The notes under the pieces are model-generated. The model did no database searches and was not told where the DNA came from. It was given only the letters and a program-made list of their open reading frames with translations. Positions 38,901 through 51,780 of a stretch of DNA of 64,000 nt are shown here, piece by piece. How positions within the stretch are numbered: position 1 is the stretch's first letter; each line of letters opens with the position of its first letter. Made by a program: the position numbers and the translations under genes. The stretch is from the NCBI RefSeq assembly GCF_008831285.2, contig NC_045140.1, positions 24,260,131 through 24,324,130 on the forward strand. The letters run 5' to 3'. Source of the DNA: Nymphaea colorata. Its lineage: Eukaryota > Streptophyta > Magnoliopsida > Nymphaeales > Nymphaeaceae.

Positions 38901-41900
38901 ATTTTAAAGAATAAAAGCACAAACGGTTATAAAACAATGTGGGAGTACATCGGAACACCAAATTGCAGAAATGCTGGCCCTTGATTATTTAAATGATCAC
39001 CACCTGATCACGTTTCTCAAATGTGTCCTCCCTATTAGTTATGCTCTAAAAGAAAAATGAACATAGTTGTCCACCATAATAAAATGTGAAGAAACTTGCT
39101 TTTATCTCACTTAGAACGGTATACAGATGAGTCCATTTTCATCGATAATGTAATCTCTAATGCCTGTCAAACATTGGGAGGACACATTTGAGAAACGTGA
39201 CGGTGATCATTTAAATCAAGGGCCAGCATTTCTGCCAAATGGCTCAAGCCTACGGCACAAAAAAATTTCTGTAGATTTATTATTGAAGGATATGTATATG
39301 TGCTTCCAACAAAATTTTCATGTCCAACAAAATTTTCATGGTACATGACTGAACTCAAATTGATTCCCATGTTTTAGCTTGTAAAGCGTACAATGAACTT
39401 GTTTTCAACACACTGATAATTAAGGAATGTGAAATTGTTCTTCCAACCTGTTGCTTGGCAATGGCATCATCAAGACGTTGCAGCTCAATACGGTTACGAA
39501 TATTAGTTTCCTCAAGTTCAAACATTGCTTTCTGTAAGTTTATACGTTCCTGAACATTTTCATTTGTTTCATGACTCAAAATGTTCAACCATGATAGCTC
39601 ATTGTCTGCAGCTTTTTCTGTTGGTTTAGTGCACAGCTGTAACTCCTTTTCTTCCAGTTGCTTTTTCAAAAGTGAAACTTCAACCTGCATGAGAATGGAT
39701 GCATGTTAGAACATTGAGGTAGCATTCAATAAGAGAACAAATAATAGCATCTTCTTGCCTGCAGATTGTCAATCATCCTCTGATAGTCTGAAACATGGGT
39801 ATCAATCGTGCCGACATTTTTCTGTGGCAGCAAGACCAAGAGAAATTAATTTTCATGAACAAAAAGTATCACAAAGAAAGTTCTGAATACAAAATGGAAT
39901 ATTGACATGCAGAATAGCACAAAAGCAAGTTTACATGGCACTATTTTCTCAAAAGGCTAGTACGTGTGTGTAATCATAATACGTGTCTGTGTGTGTGTGG
40001 AGAGAGGGACAGAGAGAGAGAGAGAGAAAATAGAATCCAACCGTGCCCCTTAAACATGCACTTGGTGCGTAGGCAGCACCAGTAAGCTTATTATATCCCA
40101 TGAAACAACGAGACTTAGATATTAGAGATTGGGCAATAAAACAAAAAAATATTGAAAAGCTCACTGGATCAAAACAACTGTTGTGCAACTTAATTCGTAT
40201 GAAGTAATTCCAAACTACGGGATTCTAAGAAACTGAGAAAAAAACCTGAATGTGTGTCTTAATCTCTTTTGCTCTGTCAGCATATTTTAATGTATTTACT
40301 GTATGATGATACTGGTCATCTGCAGGAGATATTGTTGCAACCATGACAGTACGGGAATTTCCACTAAGACCATCCTTCAGAATCCGTGTCAACTTGCTGT
40401 GTAACAAAAATTGGCATAAGACAGTAAACTTATGATGAAGCAGTCATCAGTGAAAAGATAATTTGTCTACCTATTCCGATATGGAACATATGCAAGGCCC
40501 TTTTTTTGTTGTTTCCCCAATGCATTGATGCAGTTAGCTAAGGCCAGAAGAGAACGATTAATATTTGCACCATCTCTAAGCTTTTGGCCTCCAATATTTG
40601 TTTCAGAAGCTCTTTCACTGGAAAATAGAAAAAGGTGGCCATAGGGTGCATAAAAAACTAAGATAACTGGTGATATGAGTGAAACATCCATAAAGCAATT
40701 ACCACCTTCCAGCAAGATCAACAAGTGCAAGCTTTCCACGTAAAACTTGACCACGGTACTTATTCTTCTGTTTTCTTTTTACAATGATCTCCAAAACAGC
40801 ATGTGATCTGTTGAACATGAGCAATGCCTTTACCATCTCAGTTGCTCAAAGATATCTCAAGGAAGATTGTGCAGTAGATTTTCCATTTTTCCTCAAACCA
40901 GATAGATATTATAATATTTATATAAAGCTACTTATGACAATAGACATGCATAAAAATATAGGGAATCTGGACAAGTGATCGATAATAAATCTTAGGCAGA
41001 AAGAGTTATCCACAATGCCCATTGTACCAGGCAAAATTATCATCCCATACTATGAGGCAAAATTGTCATCTACTGACCGTGAAGATGTTGCATTTGCTTC
41101 AGTGCTTTCTGTTTTCCGTCTACCGTTCCCCAAATTCAGTAGTTCAACAATCTTATCAGCAGAATGAACCTGAAGCATGGAAAGAACCAAACTACTTTTT
41201 GAAAAGTCATACTTCAGGCATCGAGAAGAAACAATAATCAATGCCAAGCAATCAAGAAAGAGCATAGAAAGTAATGCAAGAATGTCAAACTGATAGCAAT
41301 TCTACTTAGGAAGTGGTTCTGTAACCATCGGCCCACTTAGTCAACTGGAATTTCTAACATTCTTGTTATTGAAACTACTGAATTAGAGGAACCCAGGCAT
41401 GTTTTGTGGGAATGTTAAAGTGGAAAGGGAACGGGCATCAGACATAGCTCCACTTCCATCACTGAGGATAGTACAAGTGCAAAAATGTTCAGGGCTCATG
41501 GCAATGGTAGAAAAATGCAATTTTTTAAATTTAGAAAAGCCAAATTTTTTGGGCATATCCAAGCATTTACCTTTGGAATAAAGACGTGCACAATTAGGCA
41601 AATTTGGCTATTAAAAAATGGACTTAGCAAATGTGATAAGAGTTCCAATGCAACCAATAGAATGCTAGTCAGACTTAATGGAAGCTTAAAATTTTCTTTA
41701 TGTATGCATGTGTGAACATGTATATGTATATACTATATAGTATATACATATATACATGCATATATAATTAAAGTATTTATTTGATTTTGACCATGCAAAC
41801 GAAAAATACATTGGGACCTGTGGCTGATACTTTTTCTGCAACAGATGAAATAAGGAATTTCCCAAGTATAAGCAAATGGAAAACATAATTTGTTTTCAGC

Positions 41901-44900
41901 CAATGTGGAGGGGAGAAAAACAATGAGAAAAGGGTAATGGAAGAAAGTAGGATGTGAATGGTTGAAGGGGAGCATGCCTTTGTTGAATAAGGTAACCTAG
42001 TGAAGAGTATAAGATTATGAGACCTTAGGAAGCACGTAATACATGTATCCGTGTCTATGTGTGCATGAATGTGGCTAGGTACATCAATGTGCACCTATGC
42101 ACAAAACCTGAGAAGCAGTGACAACCTGATTAACAAACAAAAAGAAATATGCGAGCACAAGGTTGTATTGGTTAAGAATCAAAAGTCAATAACTCTATTT
42201 CTATAACAATACCTTTCACAATAACTATCTATTTAACCTAAAAACAGAATTATATTCCAAATATAACAATGAAAGGAGTTCAAAGGACCTACAAATAAAT
42301 CTTAATCAAACATCCTCCAGAAGAATAAATTATATAGCAATGCTCTGAACAAGTATTTGGGGAGTTCTAGTCCATATATCCAAAACAACACTATATGGAG
42401 GAAGAATCATATGAACATTAAGAACAAATCAGAGATGAGAATAACAAAAGTGCATGATTACACGAAAAACAATAAGAGCATTTTTCACTTCTAATGCACA
42501 TGCACAGCCTATACCAACATCAGCTACAACAAAATAAAGAAGCAGCATAAAGGATAAATATTGATAAAATTAACAAAGGGGTCAAGATAAATATTACAAT
42601 CCTACTAATGAAGGATTGAAATAACACCTTTACGCTTCTCAGACCAGCAACTGTTATTCCATGTTCAGGATCTTCTCTCAATTCCAAGTGGCCAGATGAC
42701 CTCTCAAGCAAGTCATATATAACCTACAGAAGAATCAATATTTTAATATATTGCATGAAGCAGAAATTAAAAAAAAAAAAAAGACAACCAACAGGTACCT
42801 CATTGTAAACTTCAAGATAAGAACATGTGACTTCAAAGTCATCTGTGCTTTTATTTTTATCAATCAGATCAAATATCGTTCGCAGACTAAGAACCATCAA
42901 TCCAGGATCCTGATGAGTACCAACCATGGTGTATGTTTTGCCACTGTTGATGAAGGGGGAAAAGAAACAAAGGTTTATGACTAAGTCATGAAGGTGGATA
43001 AATTCATTCATCAATCTTCAAAACAGATAGACAATAGATGAATTAAATCACAACAATTATTTAGAAAAATATAACTATACCATACCGTTAACGAACAATC
43101 TATGTAAAATTATTTTTTTCCACAATTTTTCCAACAAATAATGTTCAATGGAATAAAAAAAAGTCCAAGTTCATTAAGGAAACTACTCAAGAATGGCAAA
43201 GCGTTCATTAAGAAACCTAATATTACAGAACATTTTCTATTCTAGCCAAAAAATCCAAATTTCGGTAGCTGAGTCACACGGGTACATGTAATCTGCCCAA
43301 GTACCCGTGTTGTTACGTGGGTACGGTAACACGGGTCATGGAGTACGGCTGTATTTTAAAACTAAAACATTTATATTTTCAAACTTAATTTTTTCTTTAA
43401 TTTTGATTTTTCCCTTTTTTGGTTTCCCTTCCACCAAGATCTTATATTTTCCTCTTATTTTTCATTAATTTTGAGAATTCTTGTGGATTATTATACATAT
43501 AATATATATATTTACATATACACTCTACCGTACCACATACTCATACCTATGTGACTGGAACTAATTGAAAACCTATATATGTTCTTGAAATGCTCAAGGT
43601 GATTGGATTAATGAAACCAAAAAAAAAAAAACCTAATATTATAGAACATTTCTATTCTAGCCCAAAAATTATAACTCTTATAGCTTATTGAAAACATATA
43701 TATGTTCTTAAGAGTGCTCAAGGAGATTGGAGTAATGAAATGAAAAGTACCTCCCAGTTGAGCCATAAGCAAATATAGTGGCATTCAGACCTTGAACTAT
43801 GCCAGCAATTATTGACGATATATTCCTGTAAACATCCTGAGAGGAGTCAAATGAATCTCTGTTAGCTGCAGGCATAGAAAATATGAGAAAGTCAAAAAAT
43901 AATTGCTATACTTGACCAAATTAAGTAAATCCATAAACAAATAAATGGATATCATGAAGCCTTATTGGTTGGAATCCCTAGAAAACACAAATACCTAACC
44001 TCTAATCATGCATGTCTTAACATTAGAGCTAGATCTCCACTTTTTCATGTACTATATTTCATTCCTTGGATGTGGTCCATGTCTATCTTCAACGGATCTG
44101 GAGTGCATACATCAATACTATCATCAACAAAGTGGGATGCATAATGTGCTTTTTATTTTCTGGTCATTTTTGGGTGCAACCTGCTTTGGCTAAATATGTG
44201 AATCAATTGTCAAGCTTTAAAACTTTTATTGGAAATGATTTTTTGTTGTGGATAAGTTTCTGCATTTTTGGCTTCCCCTTTTGTAACCACGATGATCTAT
44301 GCATTCTTCAAACTCACTCCTTACAACGCATTACTACCACTCAAGGTCGAAACTAGTGTTCATCTGAAAGTCGATGAAGACATGATGGATGACCGAGCAC
44401 AAGAATTTTGCTGCATCTTCCATTTGTCACCTTGTTTACATGATAACATCTTTAATCACCTATCCATCACATTGCCAGAATCTGATAACATCGCGCTCAT
44501 TCTCTCTATATCACCAATCAAAATTGGTGTACTAGATCTTTCTTAACCTACCTTTCCCTCCTACTGTTCCTCTGAAAGTTATCATGGAAGTTGCACTAAC
44601 TAAATTCTGAATCATGGTGACTCAAAGAATGGAGAAATAAGGAAAAGTTCAACCAAGAATGCTGCAACATACATTAAATGAAAAATATACAGAAGCGGAC
44701 ATAAGCCAATGAATGTCAAAGAAGAATCTAGTGCTCAGAGATCCACCACAACATTCACTTACCGTGTTCGTACATCCAGGCGCAAATGCATAGTCAAACG
44801 AGTATCGTTTTTCCTTAGTCCGATTCTGAATTCGGTCCAGGTAATGCTTTGATTCATCAGGATCAAGAACAACAACTCCCTGCAGTTACAGTCCACGTCA

Positions 44901-45174
44901 ATTTCCAACACCTCAGAAACGAAAGAGAAGTCTATCTGAGCCCCAAGGGCGTGGCATTCACCTTATCATCAGTAACTCGGACAATATTGCGATTCCTTTT
45001 GCGTTCTGCGTCAGTTAACGGCCGGCATTTCACCGCAACCTGAAACCAAACATCAGAGAAGACTAAAATCATCAACAGAACAACCAAGCATCTCGACCAA
45101 AGCACGATCATAACCCAAGAACCGACCGTCAACGTCGCAGTTTGTTTCGATGCTGGCGGACGTATGCTCGGCAT
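35925..45174 (-). CDS. KIN8B: kinesin-8 family motor, KIN-8B type
   Basis: Sixteen exons on the minus strand give 818 aa: 45174-45127, 45039-44962, 44879-44763, 43836-43751, 42943-42799, 42723-42628, 41169-41078, 40807-40706, 40617-40471, 40396-40246, 39821-39759, 39684-39448, 38340-38236, 38159-38046, 37961-37326 and 36164-35925. The motor is N-terminal: start [17 protein letters not shown]-loop GSTGSGKT (106-113), switch I SSRSH (219-223), switch II LVDLAGSE (249-256), then [14 protein letters not shown] into the neck. Residues about 355-527 look coiled-coil; the tail is Pro/Ser/His-rich. Kinesin-8 motors are plus-end microtubule motors. The order closely follows Arabidopsis KIN-8B. Intron 11 has a GC donor, and introns 1 and 7 use GTCGGT and GTCAGT. 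The last junction (37326 to 36164) is least certain; a small extra exon near 36600-36860 cannot be excluded. Confidence 0.93.
38965..39235. repeat. inverted repeat in kinesin intron 12
   Basis: The arm at 38965-39032 (68 bp, starting GCAGAAATGCTGGCCCTTGA) is repeated inverted at 39176-39235 (60 bp, starting GGGAGGACACATTTGAGAAA). Apart from two short gaps the arms match almost exactly, across a spacer of 143 bp. Transcribed pre-mRNA could form a long hairpin here. Confidence 0.85.
39306..39341. repeat. 18-bp tandem duplication in kinesin intron 12
   Basis: CCAACAAAATTTTCATGT is followed at once by CCAACAAAATTTTCATGG. Confidence 0.9.
41721..41752. repeat. 32-bp perfect AT-rich palindrome in kinesin intron 6
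   Basis: Centred on ACTATATAGT, the sequence reads the same on both strands for 32 bp. It could extrude as a cruciform or mark an unstable TA repeat. Confidence 0.85.
43217..43741. repeat. A-B-A-B duplication with MITE-like insert in kinesin intron 4
   Basis: Block A (CCTAATATTACAGAAC ...) occurs near 43217-43250 and again at 43632-43663. Block B (TTGAAAAC.TATATATGTTC ...) occurs at 43566-43617 and again at 43689-43741. In the first copy A and B are separated by about 290 bp whose ends, GAGTCACACGGGTAC and ATACCTATGTGACTG, form an imperfect inverted repeat. In the second copy they are about 25 bp apart. This fits an intron segment duplicated in tandem with a MITE-like insertion in one copy. 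Confidence 0.75.
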
Positions 45175-48100
45175 GGTGACACAGAGTCCCCCAGATAAAC
45201 ATTAGCGTCCGCTTCCAAGCTCTCTACATTCACTACATCCCCGGAAAGAAGACCTCAAGATTCATTTCTTTCAACCTCTACTCCGCAAATGGTCTCCCCC
45301 ATTTCAATCTAACCCTCCCCACATATCAAAAAACGCAAAAAAAAATAACGTGGAATGAAAAGCAATCCCTTGTTTTCCTACCCAACGGTCCACTCCCCAC
45401 AAGAAATCGAAGAGAAATGCAGAAAAGAAACGACGAGAACCCTAAAGCTCGAGCCCCGGCAACAGCATTGACATCAAATCCAGCTCTGCTACAAAGCTCG
45501 CGAACCTTCATTCCCAGGTATAAAACCAATAAGAAAAACGAAGTACCAATGACGCGTCAAAACATGGAAAACGTCAACCCGAGACCATTTACTGCGATAC
45601 CCAGTAAGATCTCAAGAAATTTTACAGCCTCTCCTTCGTGACTCCGTCCAAAGGGCGTCCCTCAGATTCCGGTGAAGCGGACGAAAGAGGTGGGGGAGAC
45701 AAATCGGGGGAGAGATTCTTCGGAAAGAGACTTAAAATCCATATACTGAGCTAGACCGAACATCAAGAAACGGCAACTACGAGGGCCTGTTCGTTTTCTC
45801 TATAAAAAATGCCTTACTTAATCTACTCTTCTCCGTCCCATTTAACAAGTAAAAACCGGAGGGAAGGAAGTGAGATTTGTAGGAAGGAGGAGACAGAGAG
45901 ATGGACAGTAAGAAGGAAGAACCAAAGAGAGCATCTCAGTTTCTCTCTTGTCTCCTCAGCCATGGGAGGGTGAACGAGAATGGACCGTTACATCGGCCCT
46001 TGAGATTCGCGGTTTTATGAGGAAAGGATAATAACTCCGAATTCACGTTCCTGCGGCTTTTTCATCACCTTCTTCTTCCTGTTTTAACTTCAGTCGGTAC
46101 CTGAAATTTTCGAGGGAAAATTTTCAGGAGGTGTGTTCACAATTTGATGGAAATTCTGACAAGCACTTTTTCCAAAATTCTCAAACTTTTACACATAAAT
46201 TTTTGTTATTGTTCTAGAGAGTATGAACATTGCCAATCAAATCTTCCAAATCGTGATCAAGTTAGACTCTTTGTGTTGAGACAAGTTGACTCGAGCTCAA
46301 CTAGGAAATTTTGCATTATTAAATTGTTTTTATAGGTTGTTGTTCATATAATATACGTTATATAACACATGCATAAGTATTGCGAATCATGTAGCTAAGT
46401 TCGTACTTGTCTCATTTTTATTATGAAATAAATAAGAGCCCACACTCAAGCTCATTAAATGTGCCATGCATCTAAACGAGCCAAAATCAATGCCCCCACT
46501 CAATTTGCCAACTCCATTATTAGTTTCTTAAATTACATCTGGCAGTTGTTTTGGATATTTTTGAAAAGTGTGGGCGGCTATCAGGAAATTGAGACACCGA
46601 AAGCTGTCTTTTGGTATTTGACTAAAAAATTTTTGCAAACCTTACCGCCGCTTGTTACGTGAGGACCATGATTTTCAGCTCATTCCATTTCGAGTGTTGC
46701 TCGGAAGCCGTACTCCGGGACTGACTTGTCCTTTATTTCCATGCTGCAATCTTCGGTGTTATTCAATATTTCTATTTGGTGTATTTTCCAAAATCCAGTG
46801 GTTCTACCATCACCATCTTTTCCTTTGGGAAACTGTCACCAAGGATAGGTGTCACAATATTTAAACATTTTTTTATACACATTCTTGAAACCAAATGTCT
46901 TCTTCGATTGAGGAATATTATTTTAAAATCTCATAAGTTCCTTTTTTATTCTCAATAATGAGTTAATGACATATAATTTGATTTTAGATCTTCATGGTAT
47001 GAAGAAAATCTTTGGGTTTAAGGTATGGTGCACATAGATCATATGTTTGGCTAGTATAAAAAAATAAAGAGCAAAACGAATGTCACATTGGTATGTCTTG
47101 AGCATTCAATTAAGATCCTCAAGTATGGATGAATCACAAATCTTGGTGTGGATTTTTCTGTCACATCAGCAAAAAAAAACATGTCATGAATATGAAATAA
47201 GATCTATAAAGAAACACTCCCCTACTAATCCTTGTGATTGTGATGTTGCACAGTTTGGTGCTGTTGAATTGGCATGATGTTGAAAGTTTTAGTTGAATGA
47301 ATGCAAATGCTTGTTGCTTAAACTATAGTTGGCCATAAATGTATAGATGGAGACAAAAGTATACCAAATCTAAGTCTAACTAACAAAAGTGCATGCCAAC
47401 AAGAGCTTTGTACCATAACTGGGTAGGTAATTAGATCCAAAATCTTCAAGCTGAAGGAAGTGAACAGCTTGATACTCTAGGTGCATCTATTGGCATAATC
47501 TGGTAAGAGTCCACCTAACTCCAGCTTGGCTTGTAGAAGAAAATTAGGCTAACTAATTGCAATATTGATCAAAGATTCTATTGAATTTAAGAAGATCAAA
47601 TCTAGAATGGGAGTACTGTTTTGTTTGTATATGCACCAACCTATGTCCGATTGTTCACCTACTGAGATTTGAAATGCAAATCAAACACGACCGAGCATGT
47701 AAATCGGACATGAAATCGCCTTTTTAGCGAGAGAATTGAGATCAGGTCGCATACAGTGCACCAAAATCCATGGACAAGCAAACTGTATTTCTTGCTTGCA
47801 AGGCATGATTGTTCAGTTGCATGTTCTAATCGAGCTTGAATTGTTTTGTCTATTGAGCAGGTATGGGGATGAGCTTATGGTTGGTAAACTCATAACTCAG
47901 ACTCGGATCGGCTGAAGACTAGGTCACTGGGTTGGAGAGTCGACACGATGCCTCAACTAGATTAGGTCATAAATTTTTACAACGCATTTTTTATATAAAT
48001 AGATGAAGAAGGTAAGTCTATGAGGACCTCATGATTGATTTTTTTCATAAAAAAGGTAGGTTTTTCACCAAGGAAGTCACCAGTGTTTGTCATGAATGGG

Positions 48101-48441
48101 AAAGAGAATGAATTGCATAGTAAGCTAGGAATGGTCTTCGCTTGTTTCATTAAGACAATTCAAACACGTTTTCTTTTTTCTTGTAAAAGCATTGATTAAA
48201 ATCCACGCTTTCTTTCATTTCAACGTCAGATGTAAGATCCAAAGCACCCGCTTAAGTGTCGGCAACAACTCATTCTAATTAATTTCTTCTTTCAAAAAAG
48301 ATTCCTACTTTTTGCAAAATTTTCTTTAGGACGTGTTGACGACTCGGTATCTTAGACAGGGCGTCGCAAGACACTTAGTATGAGCCTCAAGCAAACGTTG
48401 AATGGGTGTGTTCATGGCATTTTATGTAGTGTGAATTTAAG
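45175..48441. other. upstream of the kinesin gene, then intergenic
   Basis: 45175-46000 is the probable leader and promoter of the minus-strand kinesin. GGGCCTGTTCGTTTTC at 45783 resembles a MITE end, but no partner end was found. 46000-48441 is AT-rich with no supported gene. Confidence 0.4.
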
Positions 48442-48689
48442 GTTGTGTTTGTTTTGCTGAAGATTTGAGGTCCGCAATGACCAAATCCTTGGATCACCTT
48501 TTTTTGCAACCTTGGATCTATGGCTATCAAATGCAACCTAACGTTGTGTTGTGACTTGAGATCCTAGAATTTGAGATCCATGGATTTACGATCCGGCTAT
48601 CTTTCCGTTCGACCTTAAATCCATGGTCCCAAAACACACTTTTTATCCATCCAGTTCTAGACATAAGATTTGGTGCTATCAAACACAAC
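48442..48689. mobile_element. small MITE-like element with GTTGTGTTTG ends
   Basis: The left end GTTGTGTTTGTT faces the right end ATCAAACACAAC, an 11/12 inverted repeat bounding 248 bp. The interior is built from GAGATCC, GGATCTA and CCATGGTCC words that recur in the element at 52710-52950. No clear target duplication. Confidence 0.5.
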
Positions 48690-48839
48690 ATAAAAAAAAG
48701 GACTGCAAGTGTTACAAAATTATTTATGACTTTCCTTTTCCAAGTTTAGAGCGACTAGTTATCTCATCCGAGAGCAGATTTGAGGAAGATCTGACAGGAC
48801 AACTCTCGAATCATGATTTAGTGCATGTTCGAATTGTGT

Positions 48840-49020
48840 GACGAGAGGGTCTCCATTATCGCTGGTGTGGCCCACAAAACTTACATTTATTTACATAAAC
48901 AAACTTCATTAATTTTTTAATTTTTTATATATGAGTGCCCCTTAAAATTTAAAATTTTAACATTTAAACTTGAAGTGCCCCATAATGAGAAATTTCTAGC
49001 TCCACTACTGAGACACCGAC
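48840..49020. repeat. decayed dispersed repeat (same family as 17540)
   Basis: It ends GAGAAATTTCTAGCTCCACTACTGAG and begins with GTGTGGCCCAC, words shared with 17560-17650, around AT-rich filler. It shows no reading frame. Confidence 0.35.
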
Positions 49021-50750
49021 TCGGCTGGGACCCTGCGACGATTTTTTAGGCTGAACACATAAACCATTGCCAATTTTGACAATTATGAACTTTAATTTCC
49101 TCTATTACCAGTCTTGATGCCATAAGCACGACTGAAAGTGAAAAGAAAACGATGAGAAAAAACAAAACTGAGTTGAAAAAAAATTCTCAAAAAGATTGAA
49201 ACGGGATGGAGAACATATCTGCTAATGAGAAATTAAAAAGAAATTAAAAAGAGAAAAACAAAACCATCTCGCAAATGGATAAACTTTATTGCATTAACTT
49301 TCTTCCTTGAGAAGGAAAAAGAAAAAGTAACCAAAAATTGTCTTTGCATTGTTTCTCGAATGGACAAAGGAACTACTTACTTAGGGAGGGTGCTTTCCCC
49401 TCTTTGAAGTCATCGTCAAGCAACCAGACCACAAAAGCAGACCAACTTTTCTCAAAACCGGCCCCTACATTTTCCGAAACACTAAACTGGAAAAGGAATT
49501 TTGGAGGTATCGAGAAGAATCAATGCCCTCAATATTTGAGGTGAAAACAACTTTTAGAAAACTAAAGCGCGTGCATTTAAATTTTCCAAAAAAGGGCAAC
49601 GGTGGCCTTTCGCTATATCGGCGGTGGTGGACTGGGCCGAATAATCATTAATCGCTGTGGGGACTCAAAAAGGAAAAAAGCAATAAGTTCAGGATCTTCT
49701 CCGACCGGCGCACACCGAACCACGTGGTGCATTTCCATTCGCTCTCTCTCGTCTGCATTGGGGGATGGGGCCCACGAGCTATATTATGGTGAGCATGGAA
49801 GCATGGGGTGGTGGTTGACGTGGGCCCCATCACCAATCCAGCACTATTGATGGAGACGCGGTGGTTATATATATATATATATTAAAACAGAAATTTCTCT
49901 TTCCATCCAGTTTTTGTCGATAATTCTAAAAGGGCCCCACAATTTTTATGTTTTAATACCTGGCGCAAACACTTTTGAGATTGATTTCCATATTATGCCC
50001 ATGACATGGAAAACAGTGTCCCCTACTTCATAACTCGAGTTGCATTTTGGGATATCTTTCTGACTCTTTCTATTTTTTACCTTTACCGGGTCTTTCGTTT
50101 AGCCAATTTTGGTAGCACATAAAGTTTGTTAGTAACTTGAATCAAAGTTGTAATATCGGGTTCCATTATTGAAACTGCTAGTATGATGTACATTGGTCAA
50201 CATATGACTGATTGATTCTAGCATCTAATGGAACAAATATAATCTTACTACCAAGTCATAGTAGGAAGGTGGCTTTGTGTTTTACGTTTTGGGTTGAGCC
50301 CCTTCACCGTTACAGTTTTAGGGCATAGCAATTAACAAACAACCTGCTTTAATCTAATCTGGATAAAAATACAACTGCCAAGCCCAAGAATGTCTGCATT
50401 TGGAATCTCAGAAATAAGAGGTTCGTTGTTACAATTATAGGTAAAAAGTTGGCTGCAAAATGAAATTTCAATTTACAATAAACAAGAAATAGATCTGGAA
50501 TTTATGCTTGGTGGGGCCGGACAAGGTCAAAGGTGGGCCCTCTTTAATGACCACCTCTACGCGGTTGGGGGGATTTTACAGGGGGAGGTCCGATTTGGTC
50601 ACATGCCAAATCACATTCTCAAAGGCAACATTTTGTCTAAAACTCGTCAGTGCCTTGGAGAAAATATAACTATTCTCGTTTTAATTGAAAAATAAGGTTT
50701 AATGGGTGAACTCTTTAAATTTGAAATAACAAGAAAAGTTAGAACCAATG
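49021..50750. other. intergenic, no gene seen
   Basis: AT-rich apart from a less AT-rich patch at 49600-49850. That patch has a 12-bp perfect inverted repeat, GATGGGGCCCAC (49764-49775) and GTGGGCCCCATC (49820-49831), and TGGGCC words like those in plant site II promoter elements. No gene follows it in an obvious way. Confidence 0.4.
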
Positions 50751-50836
50751 TACCAATGTCTAATGAATCAGATCGATGCAAATTTATAATACCAATGTCT
50801 AATGAATCTGCCTTAAAGATCGATGCAAATTTATAA
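50751..50836. repeat. two-copy tandem duplication
   Basis: TACCAATGTCTAATGAATC ... GATCGATGCAAATTTATAA occurs at 50751-50789 and again at 50790-50836; the second copy has about 8 extra bases in the middle. Confidence 0.85.
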
Positions 50837-51589
50837 AACATTAGTTGTAGTGTAGCGTTTTGTGAACTTGTTTCAATCTTTGAAACATATTCATGAAACA
50901 CTTATAGAGCATCCTTGCTGCCAAACTACCATTTCAATTTCACAATATATTGCAGCCCAAATAAATTATTGATCTCTAGTTTTAGTCATAGAGGAGAACA
51001 ATTGAGATGTTAGGATAAACCCACTAACCGAGTTAGTTAATTTGAGAACAATCAGTTGTTACTTTCAACTTGGAAAGAACATTTTTCAACTTTTGAGTTC
51101 TAACCCACGGGATAGGTTCTGCATAATTTTTGCAGACGCAGGTCATCAATGCGAGATCTGGATGTGCATTTGAATGGGATCTATGTCAGATTAATAAATT
51201 CTCTCCATGATTCGGATCTTGGATCCATTCCCCGTAGTTCACATGCACAAGTTTGATATGGTCCTTTTTCTCCTGAGAAATCCGAATGGGGTTGGCATAT
51301 CATCCGGACCAGGATGTGGATCCATTGCATGATTTTGGTACTCGAGATCTGATCTGATACGATCTGCCCCGTACCCAGTCCATTTTTTATCTCTATGGGC
51401 AAGGCTGTCAACGAGCCATTTGATGGCCGGCTAAGTGGGGCTTGAAAGATTATATCAATAATGTTATCTAAGCAACGGATTTAACCTGATCAAAGAAAAA
51501 ATTAGCTGGTTGATTTGAATTGTACAGGTAGGGTTTGGGATCATTTTTTCTTGCCGGCTGCACAAATTACAAATTTATGACTCCCGCGT

Positions 51590-51780
51590 AAAAGGGGCTC
51601 AGTGTAGCTGGTAGGTCCGTGAAAGTCGGGCCTTTGATTCAATTTCTGCAAGACACTATTTTTTTTTTTAAACTATGAACAGTGGATACTTGATGCGCTA
51701 ATTGACAAGTGTACTACTCCCCACTCAAATTGCGAAACAGCCTTAGACCCCCAAGTTGGGTTGAAGAGGAGGGGGCATGT
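51590..51780 (+). repeat. SINE-like fragment, copy 1
   Basis: It starts AGTGTAGCTGGTAGGTCC, a tRNA-like box A context, and continues through GAACAGTGGATACTTGATGC to AACAGCCTTAGACCC. The stretch 56035-56200 matches in the same order (AGTGTAGCTG, GCAAACAGTGAATATGTGC, GCAGCCATAGACCT). The shared order and tRNA-like head suggest a tRNA-derived SINE family, perhaps Au-like. Confidence 0.45.

Noticed and set aside
44008-44546. Plus-strand frames in kinesin intron 3
   Set aside because: No recognisable domain; they lie in an intron of the opposite strand and look like chance frames.
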